From Phytophthora hibernalis (lineage: Eukaryota; Oomycota; Peronosporomycetes; Peronosporales; Peronosporaceae), in the NCBI GenBank assembly GCA_012656075.1, contig JAAKBF010000277.1, positions 62,001 through 126,000 of the forward strand: a DNA stretch of 64,000 nt, given 5' to 3'. The translations under genes were made by a program, and so were the position numbers. Positions 32,173 through 44,400 of the stretch are shown here, piece after piece. Under the pieces are notes generated by a model. It had not been told where the DNA came from. It ran no database searches and saw only the letters and a list, made by a program, of their open reading frames with translations. Every line of letters starts with the position of its first letter. Position 1 is the stretch's first letter.

Positions 32173-32605
32173 TCGTTCACCATATATTGTAGTGGAACCG
32201 AGTGTTCCATACATATTTTACTACCCGCCGAGGTTTTACCTCGGTAAACCCGTATTAGACTTGACAGCCGGTACACTTTCTTCTGAGGGACTGCGGGGTT
32301 CGCGCGAAAGTGCAATATTGCATACTAACCCTCGCTCGTGGCTAGTGGTGCAGGTTATTGGGTTGGCCTAATACAACCTAGGTGTACAGAGGGTTCACAT
32401 CCAACCCGGCGTAAGGGATCGTTCCTGGTCTTCAGGTTTGATCCAACGCTCGTTGATCTGACAAGGGGAAGCGAGTGTTGTTGGTGGGACTCATACCATT
32501 TGGTAGTGAGAATTTTTGCGTGATCCTACACGACAACCCACTGGCCTAGTTTAGGTATCCCTAATGTACGGTCACCCAAAATCTGGATTTCCCTACACCA
32601 CAACT
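32173..32605. other. Non-coding stretch ending in the inverted start of a Gypsy-B-type LTR
   Basis: No ORF is supported. From ~32540 to 32605 the sequence (TTTAGGTATCCCTAATG...CTACACCACAACTGCC) is the reverse complement of the start of the Gypsy-3 LTR at 57943-58000. The rest is diverged beyond recognition by eye. Confidence 0.5.
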
Positions 32606-33530
32606 GCCCCGGGCGGGATACGAGCCAGGCTGGTGAGTGTCTCGGCCATCACTCCGCTCTTCAACTTTCCTTCAGTTGGAAATCTCGTCGAGTCAAGTGC
32701 TGTCATCTTCAGGGAGCCCGTCGAGGACACCACTGTTTCACTCGCTGGCCAGGTACGCCTCCGCGCTTGGCATGCTTCTTGTCCTCACCGATGGTCATCT
32801 AATCCGCCGCATGTGTGCGCTTGGCAGCTTCCAGTTTCGCTCTTACAGCTACCACCGCCTCGTCGAGTCGGTTCTTCTCAGCGAGCTTATTTGCTCCTCA
32901 AGTGTCGTTAGCTTCCTCGAGCGCTGCTGCGGAGGCGTTGTTCACGCATCGTTGGACTTCGACGGCCCGTTTTCTTCGTTCAGACACGTTGATCGACTCG
33001 TCGATTGATTCCCAGGATCCGGTCGATTTGACAAACTCCCTGGGCTCGCCGGAACCTTCCGTCGCTGGGTCCAGCCAAGCTCCGACGCCCACTGCTGAGG
33101 CCACACAGGATCATCAGCAGGCTGATACTTCGGCTCGGTCGGGACCGCTGGACTCATCAGTGGAGATTGCTGACGGCTCAGCTACCCTAGCTGAGCCAGA
33201 GGGTGACTCGGCGAATCTCGCGGCAGGCGATTTCGCTGGCCTCGCTGGGATTCGTCGATCTCTCGCTCAGCAATGAAAAGAGCAGAGACAGAGTGATGCT
33301 TCTCTCGCTCAGCTGGTCTCGTTTCTCCTGACCAGCCCTCCTCCACCCGCCGACGCTTCAACTTTGAGGCGTCGCTCGCGACGCACAGCGGCCAGGATCT
33401 TATACCGCTCAGCCTCTGTGAGCTCGCGGCGGGGTGTCTTGCCGGTGCCAGCAACCATCTTCTTCCGGGGCTTTTTGAGAAATGAGGGAGTTTGGTGGCT
33501 GTCGGCCCCACGATCTTTTGATGGGTGAGG
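32606..33530 (+). pseudogene. Gypsy-B antisense ORF relic
   Basis: Homologous to the antisense ORF of Gypsy-3 (minus, 57100-57950). Shared text includes SLFAPQVS, DLTNSLGSP, SVAGSSQA, ADTSARS, SATLAEP, DSANLAAGD and AGIRR. The two candidate introns seen at 57.7-57.9 kb are kept: CTG/GTGAGTGTCTC..ATCTTCAG at ~32632-32709 and CCAG/GTACGCC..TTGGCAG at ~32752-32825. An in-frame TGA follows LAQQ at 33276; basic and hydrophobic sequence continues to ~33530. It lies in sense next to an inverted LTR start, as expected for the 3' end of a lost minus-strand element. Confidence 0.6.
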
Positions 33531-34071
33531 CTGCCCTTTTTTTCACTCTACCCTCTGACCTAACTGATCCAGAGATATTAGCCCTAAGCCTGTGCATTTG
33601 GACTTTATTTGCAACAATTAAACGTATTGACTTCATTAAACTACCCCTCCTCAATACAAAGATCAAGTCAAATGTGCTCTTATGTTGGACCTCCAACATA
33701 ACATAGACGCCGAAAACACCTATACTCTTCTTATGTAGAACGGTACAACATCTGGGAAGTAAGGGTTAATTATAGTACCGGTACATGTAGTGTGTTACTC
33801 GAAAAAACCCATCCAAAATGTTGCTCGAACGGTCTGGATAAATCATCTGCTGCAGGTAAAATACGATTATAAGTGATATCATATCATAGAGGAGTTTTGT
33901 CCTAATCTTCTGCGGATGGGTTAACCGCCACAAATAAAATAATAATCGATCCGGCTATCAAATATAGCAGGGTTTAATATTTGCTGAAGTGTCCAAATCG
34001 TATTTCGAAAGGGATCAGAAATGCAAGCGCTGCAATCCCTCTGGATATAAAATATAAAATCCAGAGAACAA
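33531..34071. other. AT-rich intergenic DNA upstream of DNA polymerase eta
   Basis: No gene seen. A/T-rich with GTACCGGTACATG at ~33776 and several TATAAA-like words just before the next ATG. Presumably the promoter region of the 34072 gene. Confidence 0.5.
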
Positions 34072-36050
34072 ATGGTCGCCTCGGAGCGGGTGATCATCCA
34101 CCTCGACCTCGACTGCTTCTACGCGCAGGTGGAGCAGCGGCGGCTTGAGATCCCAGACGGCCATCCTGTGGCCGTGCAACAGTGGGGAGTCTGCTGGCTG
34201 TCAACTACGAGGCGCGCAAGTTCGGCGTGGAGCGAGGTGCGGAGGCTGTTCCCACCTTGGCCCTGTAACATGTAGAAGCTGACTGCGTTTGCTGCTGTAG
34301 GAGACTTTGCGGATGACGCCCAGAAGAAGTGTCCACATATCCACTTGGTATGTCGGCTGCCTGCAGCTTTCCTCCGTCCTTGAGGTCGACTCACGACTTG
34401 CTGTCGCTTGCAGCCGCATGTGGACACCCTGGGGAAAACCGCAAGCCCGGGCAGGTCTTCGATCGCACCCACCAAAAGGCAATTTTACGCAGGTATCGCG
34501 TCGCGAGTCGTGAGATTTTCAGTATTCTAGGCTCCATGGTGTCGGTCATCGAGAAGGCGAGCATCGATGAGGCGTTCATGGATGTCACCGAGATTGCCAA
34601 GGAGAGGCTGGCTGGAAGGGTGAGCGGGCGTGTTTACTTGATACTGGTGCAAGATTTGACTAAACGAGCTTTTGAATGTTTTGGCGGTGATGGTAGACTG
34701 TGTTTTCGTCGGACTTTTGCCAGGACCCCGCCAACCACGACACCAATGTGTTCGGCATTGCTTCAATGGATGATGGAGGTGATGCCGGTAAGGACGGCAA
34801 TTTGGTGGCGTTCCCGTTGACGGAGGTCGAACGACTACTATGCATTGGCGCGGTGATCTCGCGAGAGATTCGGCATGCGATCCACAGCAAACTTGGCTAC
34901 ACGTGCTCGACTGGAGTAGCAGGCAACAAGCTCCTCGCCAAGCTGGCATCTCCTCTCAACAAACCAAACGGCCAAGTCGTGGTGGCTCATCGCTTTGTTG
35001 CGGACTTCATGAAGAGTCTGCCTATGCGAAAATTCGAGGCCTCGGAGGTAAGCTCGGCAAGCAGCTCGAAAGTATTTATGAGAGCCTGGACCCAATGGGA
35101 GCCAGACCATCCAGTGGAGAAGGACAAACGGGTGAAGCCTCCGAGGAGAGACTCAAGAAACTGTCAGCACACGCTTTCCTTCAGCGCTGCGGACTGGAAG
35201 AGCTCACGAAGAACGTGGGTCAGGAAACTGCGGTGTACGTCCACCGAATCTGCCAGGGCAGCGACGGTGATGAACCGGTGGAGGATAAGAAGGTGCAAGT
35301 AAAGATGCTGGGGTGTGTCAAGCAGTTTGATCAGTCTTCGCTGGTGCGTGTCGAGCAGCTCGAGTACTGGGTGCGACTGCTGTGCGAGGAGATGGTCATG
35401 CGCTGCGAGGACGAGCGCACGGAGAACAAGCGCTTCCCATCGCAGCTGACGATCCAGTTCACGCGCGCGATGGCTGGAAACAAGCCGCGCACGTGTCGGT
35501 TGGGGATCGCCCAGGACACGACCATGGACGAGCTGTATACAGCGACAATGAGCGTGATGCGGCTCCACTTGGACAGTGTCTTCCCTTGGCAGGACTGAGT
35601 ATGCATGCCAAGAGCTTTTACGACTTGGACTCGCAAGCCGTGACCTCGATCTCGAGCTTCTTTACGCGGGGTGCGGGTGTGGCCGTGGAGGAAGACCTTA
35701 AGCAGTTGGCAGGCAAGCGAGGCAGAGATGGGGACGCGTCACCGTCACGAAAGAGCAGCAGACACAAAATATCAGCCTTCTTCACCACGCCAACCCACAA
35801 CAACGGAGAGGCATGCGTAACAAACGTCGAGGCAACTTCTGCCCGAGCAAAAACAGAAAAACAGAAACTGCCCATCACTTTTGCCAAGAGTGCAAGCGCA
35901 TTGTCTCGGAACCGCGGGGAGCACGAAGACTTTCACTTTGCCCTGAAGCTTAGCCAGACCCAGCGCAGCGAGGCCATGGCGAGCACAGGGCCTACCGGTA
36001 GTGGGACTAAGAAGGGGCCGCTGGATGCCTTCCTGAGACGATACCGGTAA
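34072..36050 (+). CDS. POLH: DNA polymerase eta-like translesion polymerase (Y family)
   Basis: The ATG at 34072 gives VIIHLDLDCFYAQVEQRRLE, the Y-family motif with the first catalytic Asp. VNYEARKFGVERG, FADDAQKKCP and YRVASREIF lead to VIEKASIDEAFMDVT, with the catalytic SxDE. Then come the thumb (CSTGVAGNKLLAKLASPLNKP, IRGLGGKLG) and the little finger. The C-terminus carries PIP-like words SISSFFTRG, KISAFFTTP and PLDAFLRRYR, expected for PCNA-guided bypass of UV damage. Likely introns: 34348-34413 and 34620-34723, plus one near 34265-34302. Apparent one-base losses in GGGG 34184-34187, GGGG 34431-34434, AAAA 35029-35032 and near 35583 break the frame, yet the protein is well conserved. 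Sequencing error is likelier than pseudogenization. Confidence 0.85.
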
Positions 36051-36104
36051 ATGTATTAGACGATAAATGTATTACTTCGAAGTATACCTCAAGGTCGGCG
36101 CTCA

Positions 36105-36162
36105 GCTGGAACGAAGATTGACCGAACCTTGGTTCCCGATTTTCCGCGAACCGGTAAAACCC
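36105..36162 (+). repeat. Dispersed repeat, copy 1
   Basis: GCTGGAACGAAGATTGACCG...CCGGTAAAACCCG is nearly identical to 44921-44980. Both are followed within 30-45 bp by CTGCTTCGG. No coding function is seen. Confidence 0.8.
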
Positions 36163-36379
36163 GGGTCGCTGCTTCGGGCGATAGTGTCCCGATCTGAAAT
36201 CATCCCCTCCCATTAACCCTAACCCATTAAATCACGAAAACCTGGTTATTACGAAAATGAGGCAATTTTTCTGCTAACAGCAGCGTGTTTGCACTTTGAA
36301 ACATACCGGTACCGGTAGTTTCTGAGCTCAAAAGTAAAATCCAGTTCCGTGCGAAGTCGCGGCTTTGTAGATATTGTAC

Positions 36380-36502
36380 AATACTTCGAAGTACTGTATT
36401 GTGGGTTCTACTGTACTCAAAACTGCATTGGGCGATTGGTACAAATTACAAGTCATTTGCGAAGTCGCCCATAGCGACTTCGCAAATGACTTGTAATTTG
36501 TA
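36380..36502. repeat. Palindromic region with a perfect 29-bp-arm hairpin
   Basis: Positions 36440-36468 and 36474-36502 are exact reverse complements separated by CCATA. To the left, ACAATAC...GTATTGT at ~36378-36404 flanks TTCGAAGTACT, a weaker palindrome. It may be a MITE core, a cruciform or a small-RNA precursor. Confidence 0.85.
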
Positions 36503-36669
36503 TGTAGCGGTTAAGCGAACCGCCTTAGAATTCACAATAGTAGCAAACAACTGACATCAAACATGCTCCATTTCTACCAATCACTGCATAGAATCTCCAA
36601 TCAAAAGAGTTATAATCCGAGTTGCCAAGTACGATACTGTCTGCCAGATTGAAGAGACTGCGGCTAAAA

Positions 36670-39600
36670 ATGGGGAGCGAAGAGGTGCCACCGCTCTTCG
36701 CGATGGCCGTGCGCTACCACGTGGGGACCAGGTGAAGAGCCCGTTCGGACCTGGACGCGTGCGCGTCTGTAGCGACCGCAAGACGCACGTGGAAGTGGCG
36801 CTGGCGGGGGCGGGGTGCTGTACGCGCGGGTAGGTTGACTTTTGGCTCTGCTTCGTGCTTCCGCATTATTAATAATACTGCCGATTTACCAGAGAGGATG
36901 CCTGCTACCGCAGCTGCGCATGCTACAATGCGGAGAGGTTCCAAGAGACACGAGAGTGATGGTCCTTTCGCTAGAAGCAGTGGAGGGCGTCGTGCTGAAC
37001 TACATGTGAGAGACGACAAAGGGGAGGGAGGGGACCTAAGGACCTTAAGTGACTGACTGTCTAACCTGGTGGTAGAGTGCTGGACCAAAAGTACGAGGTG
37101 CGGATTCAGGATGGAGACGAAGCCCATCACTCTGAATTCCTGTCGGTGCGTCCTCTCTGCTACACATTCAGTCTCGTGCCTTTCAGCCCCTCATCGTGTT
37201 AATTACCTGGCAGAAGGAGGAGCTGCGTCTGGCAAAAGACACGCGCATTCGCACCAGCTTCGGGCTGGGGGCTATCGCAGGCTACAGAAAGGCCAACGAC
37301 TCGTACACGGTGCAGCTGGACGGCGGCAGCGTTGGCTACTTGCAGGCTCAGGACGTGTCGTGTGTCGACTTGCGGCTCCTTGCAAAAGTCCCCAAGCCTT
37401 TATCTGCCGATAGGATTTACGATGAGTTTCAGGGGCGGATCACGCGTGACGACGCTCTCGTACTGAGTCTCAAGGCCAAACAGACGTACCGCCAGCTGCA
37501 GATCTTCTGCGAACAACACGCTGAAGCCATCTCGTTCATCTCGACCAACGCGTCCTACGGAGACCAGTACTCTAGGGCGTTGGCTTCGCTACTTGATCCT
37601 AGCTTCTCCGATGCTACGCAACGCTTGAAAGCAACCAGCGGGAAGGAGATCGAGCGGTTGAAGGACATGGCGGTCTCGGCCAAGACGATGCTGGAGAGCG
37701 ACCTCCTTGAAGGCAAGGACTCGGCTGCATTCTTGACAAAGGCAGCCAATGTGCTGAGTCAGCTCAAGAACAGTGACGAGGTCAAGAGTCTCCATTCGAG
37801 TCTGCGCGAAAAGGCTACCGCTGAACTCTCTTCAGCCCGTCAGAGACTGCTTTCACCGGGCAGCGGCTCCTCACTGCTGACAAATTCGCAGGAAGAGAAG
37901 AAGCTTGTTTTACCGCAGGTTTTGGAAAGCAAAATGAATGCGGAAAAGCTTCGCTTTAATGCACTGAAATCATCCCTAGAGCACCAGACATTGCAGTCAG
38001 AGGTCCTAGCAAAAATGCAACGACACGAAGGCGATCTTACGAAGGTTCATGAGACGATTTCTCACCTTGAGAAAATGGCGAGCGCAAAACTGGGCGTCAA
38101 CTCGATGACTGATTTGGACCCGAGTATGCTGGCACAAAAGGCTGAGGAGCTGCTGCCCAAGCTGTCTTCGAAGGCTGAAGTTCTAGTTCATGCATCTGAG
38201 AAGTACTGGCTGCAGATGCAGCAAACATCGCATGGGCAGAGATTGATGAAGAAGGCTAAGGCACTGGTTGATTCAGTTGAAAATCCGGACGAGTTCTGCG
38301 ATAACGTGAATAAGGCCATTGCTGAAATCAAACTAGACAATTTGGCAGAATGGGGAAGTACATTGTCGAAGAACCGTGAAAAACGACAGGCATTCGTGAA
38401 CCGGATGAAGGATCACTGTCTCGATTTCTTCACATCAGTTCTGCCAACCATTAAAATTGACACGATCTCTGGGGTGGCAGATGACGTCGGGTATTCCATT
38501 TCAATGCTCGATTTGTCGAATTTTCGCGTGAAGAAGGAGCGAGTCAAAGTACGGATGGGAACAGTAGTCGACGAAGAATTGTTTACAGTCCGTGCGACGC
38601 ACCTGACAGCGCTTCTAAAGGGCTTTGAGTGGACGTTTGAGCAGAAATATTTCCCTTATTTACATGGCGGAGGTGTAGCGGATGCTGCACTCAGCGGTGG
38701 CATTATTTTGTTAGGCTTCAAAGCGGAAAGAAAGTTGTGAACAAGGACACTGGCGAGTTTAAACCGGTGCTGGTGCTGAACTCGATGGCGATCGAAATCC
38801 GCCAGGAACTGAAGCTTACGGTACAAGGGAGCTGGTTCAGCGTGGTCTACAACATGCTGACGTCACTTTTGCAGAGTTGATCCGCGAGTATCTGGCCAAG
38901 ACTATGGAATCGAAGCTACTAAAGCACATGATAAAGTTACTTGGCACACTAAACAAGCAGATGGATGAATACTGGCCGCTGATGTTTCAGCTACTGGATA
39001 TCCGCATGGAGGATTTGCCAACTGCGAGTCCGTGGCGTGGCGCGAAAGTGGTGGAAATTCAGCCACAAGAGCTGGAATGTACTTTCCCAGATCTGAACGC
39101 TATTCCATTTATCTTCTCAAAGAGTGTACTCAACAAGTGCGTGGTGGTATCAAGGATTTTAGATGTTCAGACTTCTACCAGCGAGTCGGACGATAATCAT
39201 GATTTTCACTTGACTGGCGATCTGAAGCGCGTTCCGATTGGCAGCAGTGTGCTGGCGATTAATGGTCTGTGTTGCAGTAAGCTGACTGTAGAGGAACTAA
39301 GAAGTTTGCTGGAAACACTACGTCTACCGTTTACCATGCGCTTCTCGTTACTACCCGAGGATCCTGCCGAAAATCGGCGGCTGCAAATGAGGCCACAGCC
39401 TGAGTTTACGACATTTACGTTTCGACAAGAAGGACCATTTGGATTGCGGCTACGAGCTCGCCCGCTGGCGTCCTGCGGCGTTATCGTTGTGGGTTTCACA
39501 AAGTCGGATGGCAAGAAATGCCCGGCAGAACTCAGCGGCAAAATTAGAGTTGGCCAACTCCTGACAAAGGTCAACAATGTGGATTTACGCTTCAAGACAC

Positions 39601-40523
39601 TGTCTGAAGTCCTGACCACTCTCCGCGACTTGAAGGCTCGCCCTGTGACGATGCAGTTTGCATCAAGCCCAGATGCCATAATTAATCTACGCGACTGGCC
39701 TCCGATGATCGAGTTAGAAGATGCGTCATCATTCGCGTGTGATGACGACGACCCACCATCTGAGGGCAGGAAGTACGTGGTGCTGTCGGCCTTTACTCGA
39801 GTTCCGTCGTTCGCGCAACGAAGTCAGGTGGTCGAAAAGGGCGACGTGTTTCTTCATGTAAATGGAGTTTCACTGACATCTCCTGACCACAATAATTTCA
39901 CAAACATCATGGAGGCGCTGCGTGATGTTGCGAGCAAGAAGGAACCAATGCGGGCTGTGTTTGTGACCCGAGAAACGTACGTGTCGATACGTAGGCTGCT
40001 ACAGCAACGACGTGTCACTGACAGTAGAAGTGAGAGAGACTCGCTGTCACTTATGGATGCTAGAATCCCCGACGGTGTCAAGTCCGAAGACCAAGAGGCA
40101 ACGGCAACACAGTCTGGTGATGATGTAACTTCTCCATCGGCCAGCGGTGACGACGTAGATATTTTGGCATCAGTTCCAACGAAGGAGGTTGTTTTCCCAA
40201 AAGCACCACTAGGGATCCTGTTTGGCAATTGGAAGGACGAGGCCATCTACATCAGAGCGTTCATATCGAGCCCAGGACCAGCGGAGAAAACAGGTCTTAT
40301 CAAACCGGGGCAGGCAGTGCTGCAGGTGTGCGGTCATGCTGTTCCTCGTGAGGCTACTCCAGGTATCGTTGAAGAGATGATTCTCAAAGTAGCTATGGAG
40401 ACAAAAGCCCAGGACAATGGCAGCAGGTGTGATGTGACTACTGTATCCAAGGGAACTGAGAATAAGCCTAAGTACACGCTGACAGTTCGTGATCTCGAGC
40501 TGGAGCAAGAATTGATGCAGTAG
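36670..40523 (+). CDS. Large protein with four PDZ-like domains and a possible lipid-binding domain
   Basis: The ATG at 36670 starts MGSEEVPPLFAMAVRYHVG, followed by an SH3-like segment (KSPFGPGRVRV). Candidate introns are 36830 to ~37077 and 37146-37186. Then comes a long helical region with coiled-coil character (about 37400-38400). A hydrophobic/beta segment at 38480-38900 resembles TULIP/BPI-type lipid-binding folds (inference only). Four PDZ-like repeats lie at about 39110-39340, 39410-39660, 39700-39960 and 40180-40400 (for example GPFGLRLRARPL..GKIRVGQLLTKVNNVDL and PLGILFG..GLIKPGQAVLQVCG). One-base losses in GGGG 36723-36726, AAA 38731-38733 and TTTT 38867-38870 interrupt an otherwise smooth frame. 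The likely role is a membrane-associated scaffold; its partners are unknown. Confidence 0.75.
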
Positions 40524-40763
40524 GGGTACAAATTTGAAGGCAAAGTTGATCCAAGATGAAATTAAGAGCTTTTGATCGACGCTTTAGCTAGAGTCTGGGG
40601 AAGCATCTAATGGCAGCTGTTCGTATGAAGGATAAATATGCTCTGGGGCAGAAGGTAACATTGTGAGTTCTGTCATCGGGGCAGTTACGAACCTTATTCT
40701 CATCCGAGGAAAGCGGCGTCTGGGCAGTTCGCGTACTGGCAAAGTAACGAGCTACAGGCGAAT

Positions 40764-41078
40764 GTGGCATCGAGTCCAGGGGATACTGGATCAATCATAA
40801 CACCAACACTATGTGTCGCCACGGAACAAGCGCTGAAGCTACCGGTACGCGTAAGTATCCCTCGCACTTCACCGATTTTGCCTGTTGCTCACTATCCTGA
40901 ATATGTCCCGTCAGTTGCAGAGTTCTCGTATGGGGACAGCAACGTCTGGTACGACATCAGCACTGTTCCTCCTGGCGCTACGGACTGCGATAGCTACAAG
41001 TCTTGTGCCACGAAGACCGGTAAAGAGGGCTTCAATGCTTTGACCGATGCTGCGATCACATTCAGCGGTTGGAGCTGA
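40764..41078 (+). pseudogene. Possible secreted-protein fragment
   Basis: A short frame with EFSYGDSNVWYDISTVPP and DCDSYKSCATKTGKEGFNA. Its spaced Cys, aromatic residues and DISTVPP block recall small cell-wall or secreted oomycete/fungal proteins, but I cannot name the family. No signal peptide is visible and the start is weak. The surrounding 40524-41419 shows nothing else. It may be the debris of a duplicated gene. Confidence 0.3.
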
Positions 41079-41419
41079 TGAACTACCAGCTCCCAGTCGC
41101 CATGTTGAATTGAACAATTCAACTGCCACACTGGTTCCTGAATGTGGCGTGGCAGTCGCAGCGAAGGCACATGCAACAAGCCCAGCAATTGACACCGTAA
41201 AGTGAAAGCGCACGCTCGCTTGGACATCATGTTTGCAGCACACGGAAAGTTGAGCTAAGCGTAGACATTGCGTAGAGAAGTTCCGCTTACACCCCAAGCA
41301 GTAGCTGAGAAAGTATCATCGCACTTCACCCACTTTGCCTCGTATCGGAAGACGTTGCTGGAAAAGTAGCTTCCCATAAAGCGTGGACGATGCGCAGAAT
41401 TTATTTTCTGTAAGCGACT

Positions 41420-44400
41420 CTACTGTTTGGACGACGCTACACTGATGTTGGATTTCAGCAACACTTTCCTCAGCAGTAAGGTTGTATCGCCTTGGAAATT
41501 GTCATCTTCATCTTCTTTGGTCGACTTGAGAACTCGTGGTGTTGATCGCCACAGTTTTATCTTAGCCTCGGCAGCCCACGTTGACAGCCTCGACAGCGTC
41601 TGGAAGGACACATTCTCCTGCACTCGCTCAGTTTCAGTCATCTCGACGTCGTCCAGATCTTTATCCTCATCGTCTTCATCTTCCAAGGAATCCGAAGTCA
41701 TTGAGACAGAAGCCATGACAGCATTTAACGACTCAAAGGACCCTTCTTCCTTGTCTTGGACCAACGTAGTCGACGAACCTAACGGCAAGAGTGTACTCTT
41801 GCGCTGCTCAATGCCCATCAGAATTTTCTTGTTGGACACGCCGCCATAGAATTCCTCGAGGATGACGCCGCGCTGGTGAGCCAGCATGACTTGCACAAAC
41901 TCATCTTTATCGATGACGTTGTCTTCTCCTGCTGCACGATTGTAAAGTGCCAACGCGTCACGGCGATCCATGGTCGGCTCCAGGACCACCACCAGCTCGC
42001 AGAACTCGTGAAAGTCTAAGGTGCCATCACCGTTCGTGTCGACCATCGCAAACATTCTGTGAATGTCCTGAATCTGGTGTTCGTACAGCATGAACCAGTA
42101 GTTCATGATTTTTCCAGAACCATGTCAATGTCGAGGCTTCCACCGTTCGTTGAACACCGCTGGTGAATTTCATCTTTGAGCCGACTGAGTTGTCCTCCAG
42201 GCTCGTTGCGTGTAAACGAGAATGCCAGATCGATCGCTTGGAATACAAGCTCGTGCTTCACAGTCACCGACTTCGGGCTGACGAAAATCCCGTCGCCGAA
42301 GAAGGTCTTGAGGTTCTGTGCAATAGTTACTGCTTGTTTCCTGCCTTTCTTGTAGATACCAGCTGGAAGGCGACAGTTAACGTTAACTCCGCTTCGCACC
42401 AATATCGTCAAGCATACATACCGTTGAAAATAATCACGACAACCAGCAAAAAGAAATCGACACCTTGAACGGAACAAGCATGGGACTCGGGATCGAGTGA
42501 ACCTGTCAGGAGGCCAAATGTTCTCACGCGAGCACTTTCCTGTATCACTAAATGTGAGACCCTTTGCCCCAGCAAGAACAAGCACAAAATCCAATATGAG
42601 ATTCACGTACCCGAGCATTTTTGCGAATAGCTGCATCCAGGAAGACGAGTTGGCTGATGGCGAGGTCCTTGAGTCCATAGTGCAAAACGTACATTTCCAT
42701 GATGAACTGTGCCAGGTTGGTCCGTGGTTTCCCAGACGAATCGTCCTGTACATCTTGGAACATCTTGGCCTGGTAGTAGCCAACAATGATGCTGTGGAGC
42801 TCGTTCAACGTTAGCGGCTTACGCTTTAGCAGGATCTTGCGCACTTTCGACGGCGCAATTTTTGCTTGATCGATGATGTTGGCGATGCCGTAGCCGAATT
42901 TGTTCTTGGCGCGATTCTTGAGGATGAGATTATCGTCACTGTCACCTGCAGCCAGGTGCCGCCTTCGTTTGCCTCCGCTCTCATTGTTTCGTCGAGACTC
43001 GTCACCCTCATCTTCTGTCTGAATGGCTTTGTCTTCAGTAAAATGTTGCGCATTTGCCAGCTGATCTCGCATCTCTTGAAGCTGATGGTCGTGCTGCTTT
43101 GCGTTTTCCTCAATCTCGCTCATCAGCGTGTTGTTTTTCCATCGCAGATCACCCAGGAGCTTTTCTGACTCTTGCAGTCTCTGCTCCAAGCTCATAGAAC
43201 TTTTCTTCTCGCGCTCCAGTTCATCGACAACGTCTCCGACGGTTTCCAGAACTTTGCGGTCATGGTCACACAAACAATCGTCAGCATCGGCACCGAGGTT
43301 TTCTTTAAGACCTTCGCCGGTGTTTGGATTATCAACGGTCTGCAAAATCAGCGCTTGGAAACGAGTGATCCGCGTAGCCGTTTGCTCAAGTATCATGTTT
43401 TGGTGCGCGTTGGACTTGACAAGAACCTGCGCCTCAATTTGGCTAGACGACAGTGTGCTGCGTTAGTTTGTTACGACTGAACGCATATTATGCGTACGCA
43501 CCGTGTGAACTCCTTCATTTCGTTTTGGAACAGGCTGCTCATGAGCTTGTCTTTCTCCACTGGGTCCATTTGATCCGCGATAACAAGGAGCGATGCCGCC
43601 GACACCTGCGCGTGCAGTGCCTGAATTGCCCCGAGCACAACTTTTCCTTTTCCTCGTCACTGACGTGCTGAAAGTGCTGCAGCACGTCTTGCAGTTTGGT
43701 GTTCAAGTCTTTTGCGTACGACTTCTTGGTGCTGACCTGGTCCAGCTTATTTACCTGGAGCTGTTGCTGCAAGTGCCTCATTTGCTCGTTTCGAGCCCGC
43801 TCTTCATCCAGACGCCGCTGGTGTATCGTTTGTTGCCTCAACATCTCTGCAGGTCAAATGACCGTTAGCAACTTGGAAAAAGGAGGATTTTCAGGCTCTT
43901 GACTTACCTAGGTGGAGATCCTGTTTCTGTTGGTGAGAAACCGCATGCTGCTCATAGAACGTGGTGAGGCGAGTGAAGAACTCGAGCGCCTCGAACTCGC
44001 CGTTGCGAATCAAAGCCGCGTCGTGGTTCGTGTAGATGGCTGCTCCCAAGTCGCTACATAGGAGTTAACTTAGTTTTATCGCACGTGACCAACAGAACAC
44101 GTACGTACTTGCAGATGCGAAAGAGAATGTCCTCGTGCCTCGCAAAGACGCCTCTGGCCTTGCACAGACAGTGGAAGGCGATGGCCGACTGCAGGCGGTT
44201 GGGCACGGCTTGCCCTGCGTCAGCACGCGACTCTCTCGGAAGAGCATTTGGCAGTAGAGCGCGTAGGACGAGAAACTCGAGGCCTCGTGCGAGAGCGAGT
44301 GCAGCCACTTGGTGATCTTCTGCACGTCCGACTGGCCGAGAATCGCTCGTCTGGGCGACCGGATCGTCGTGTCTCCAGACGTTGGCGCCATGAGAGTAGC

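Noticed and set aside
40588..41297. RxLR or other effector gene in the 40.5-41.4 kb gap
   Set aside because: No signal peptide and no RxLR/EER motif in any frame; only the weak fragment at 40764 was kept.
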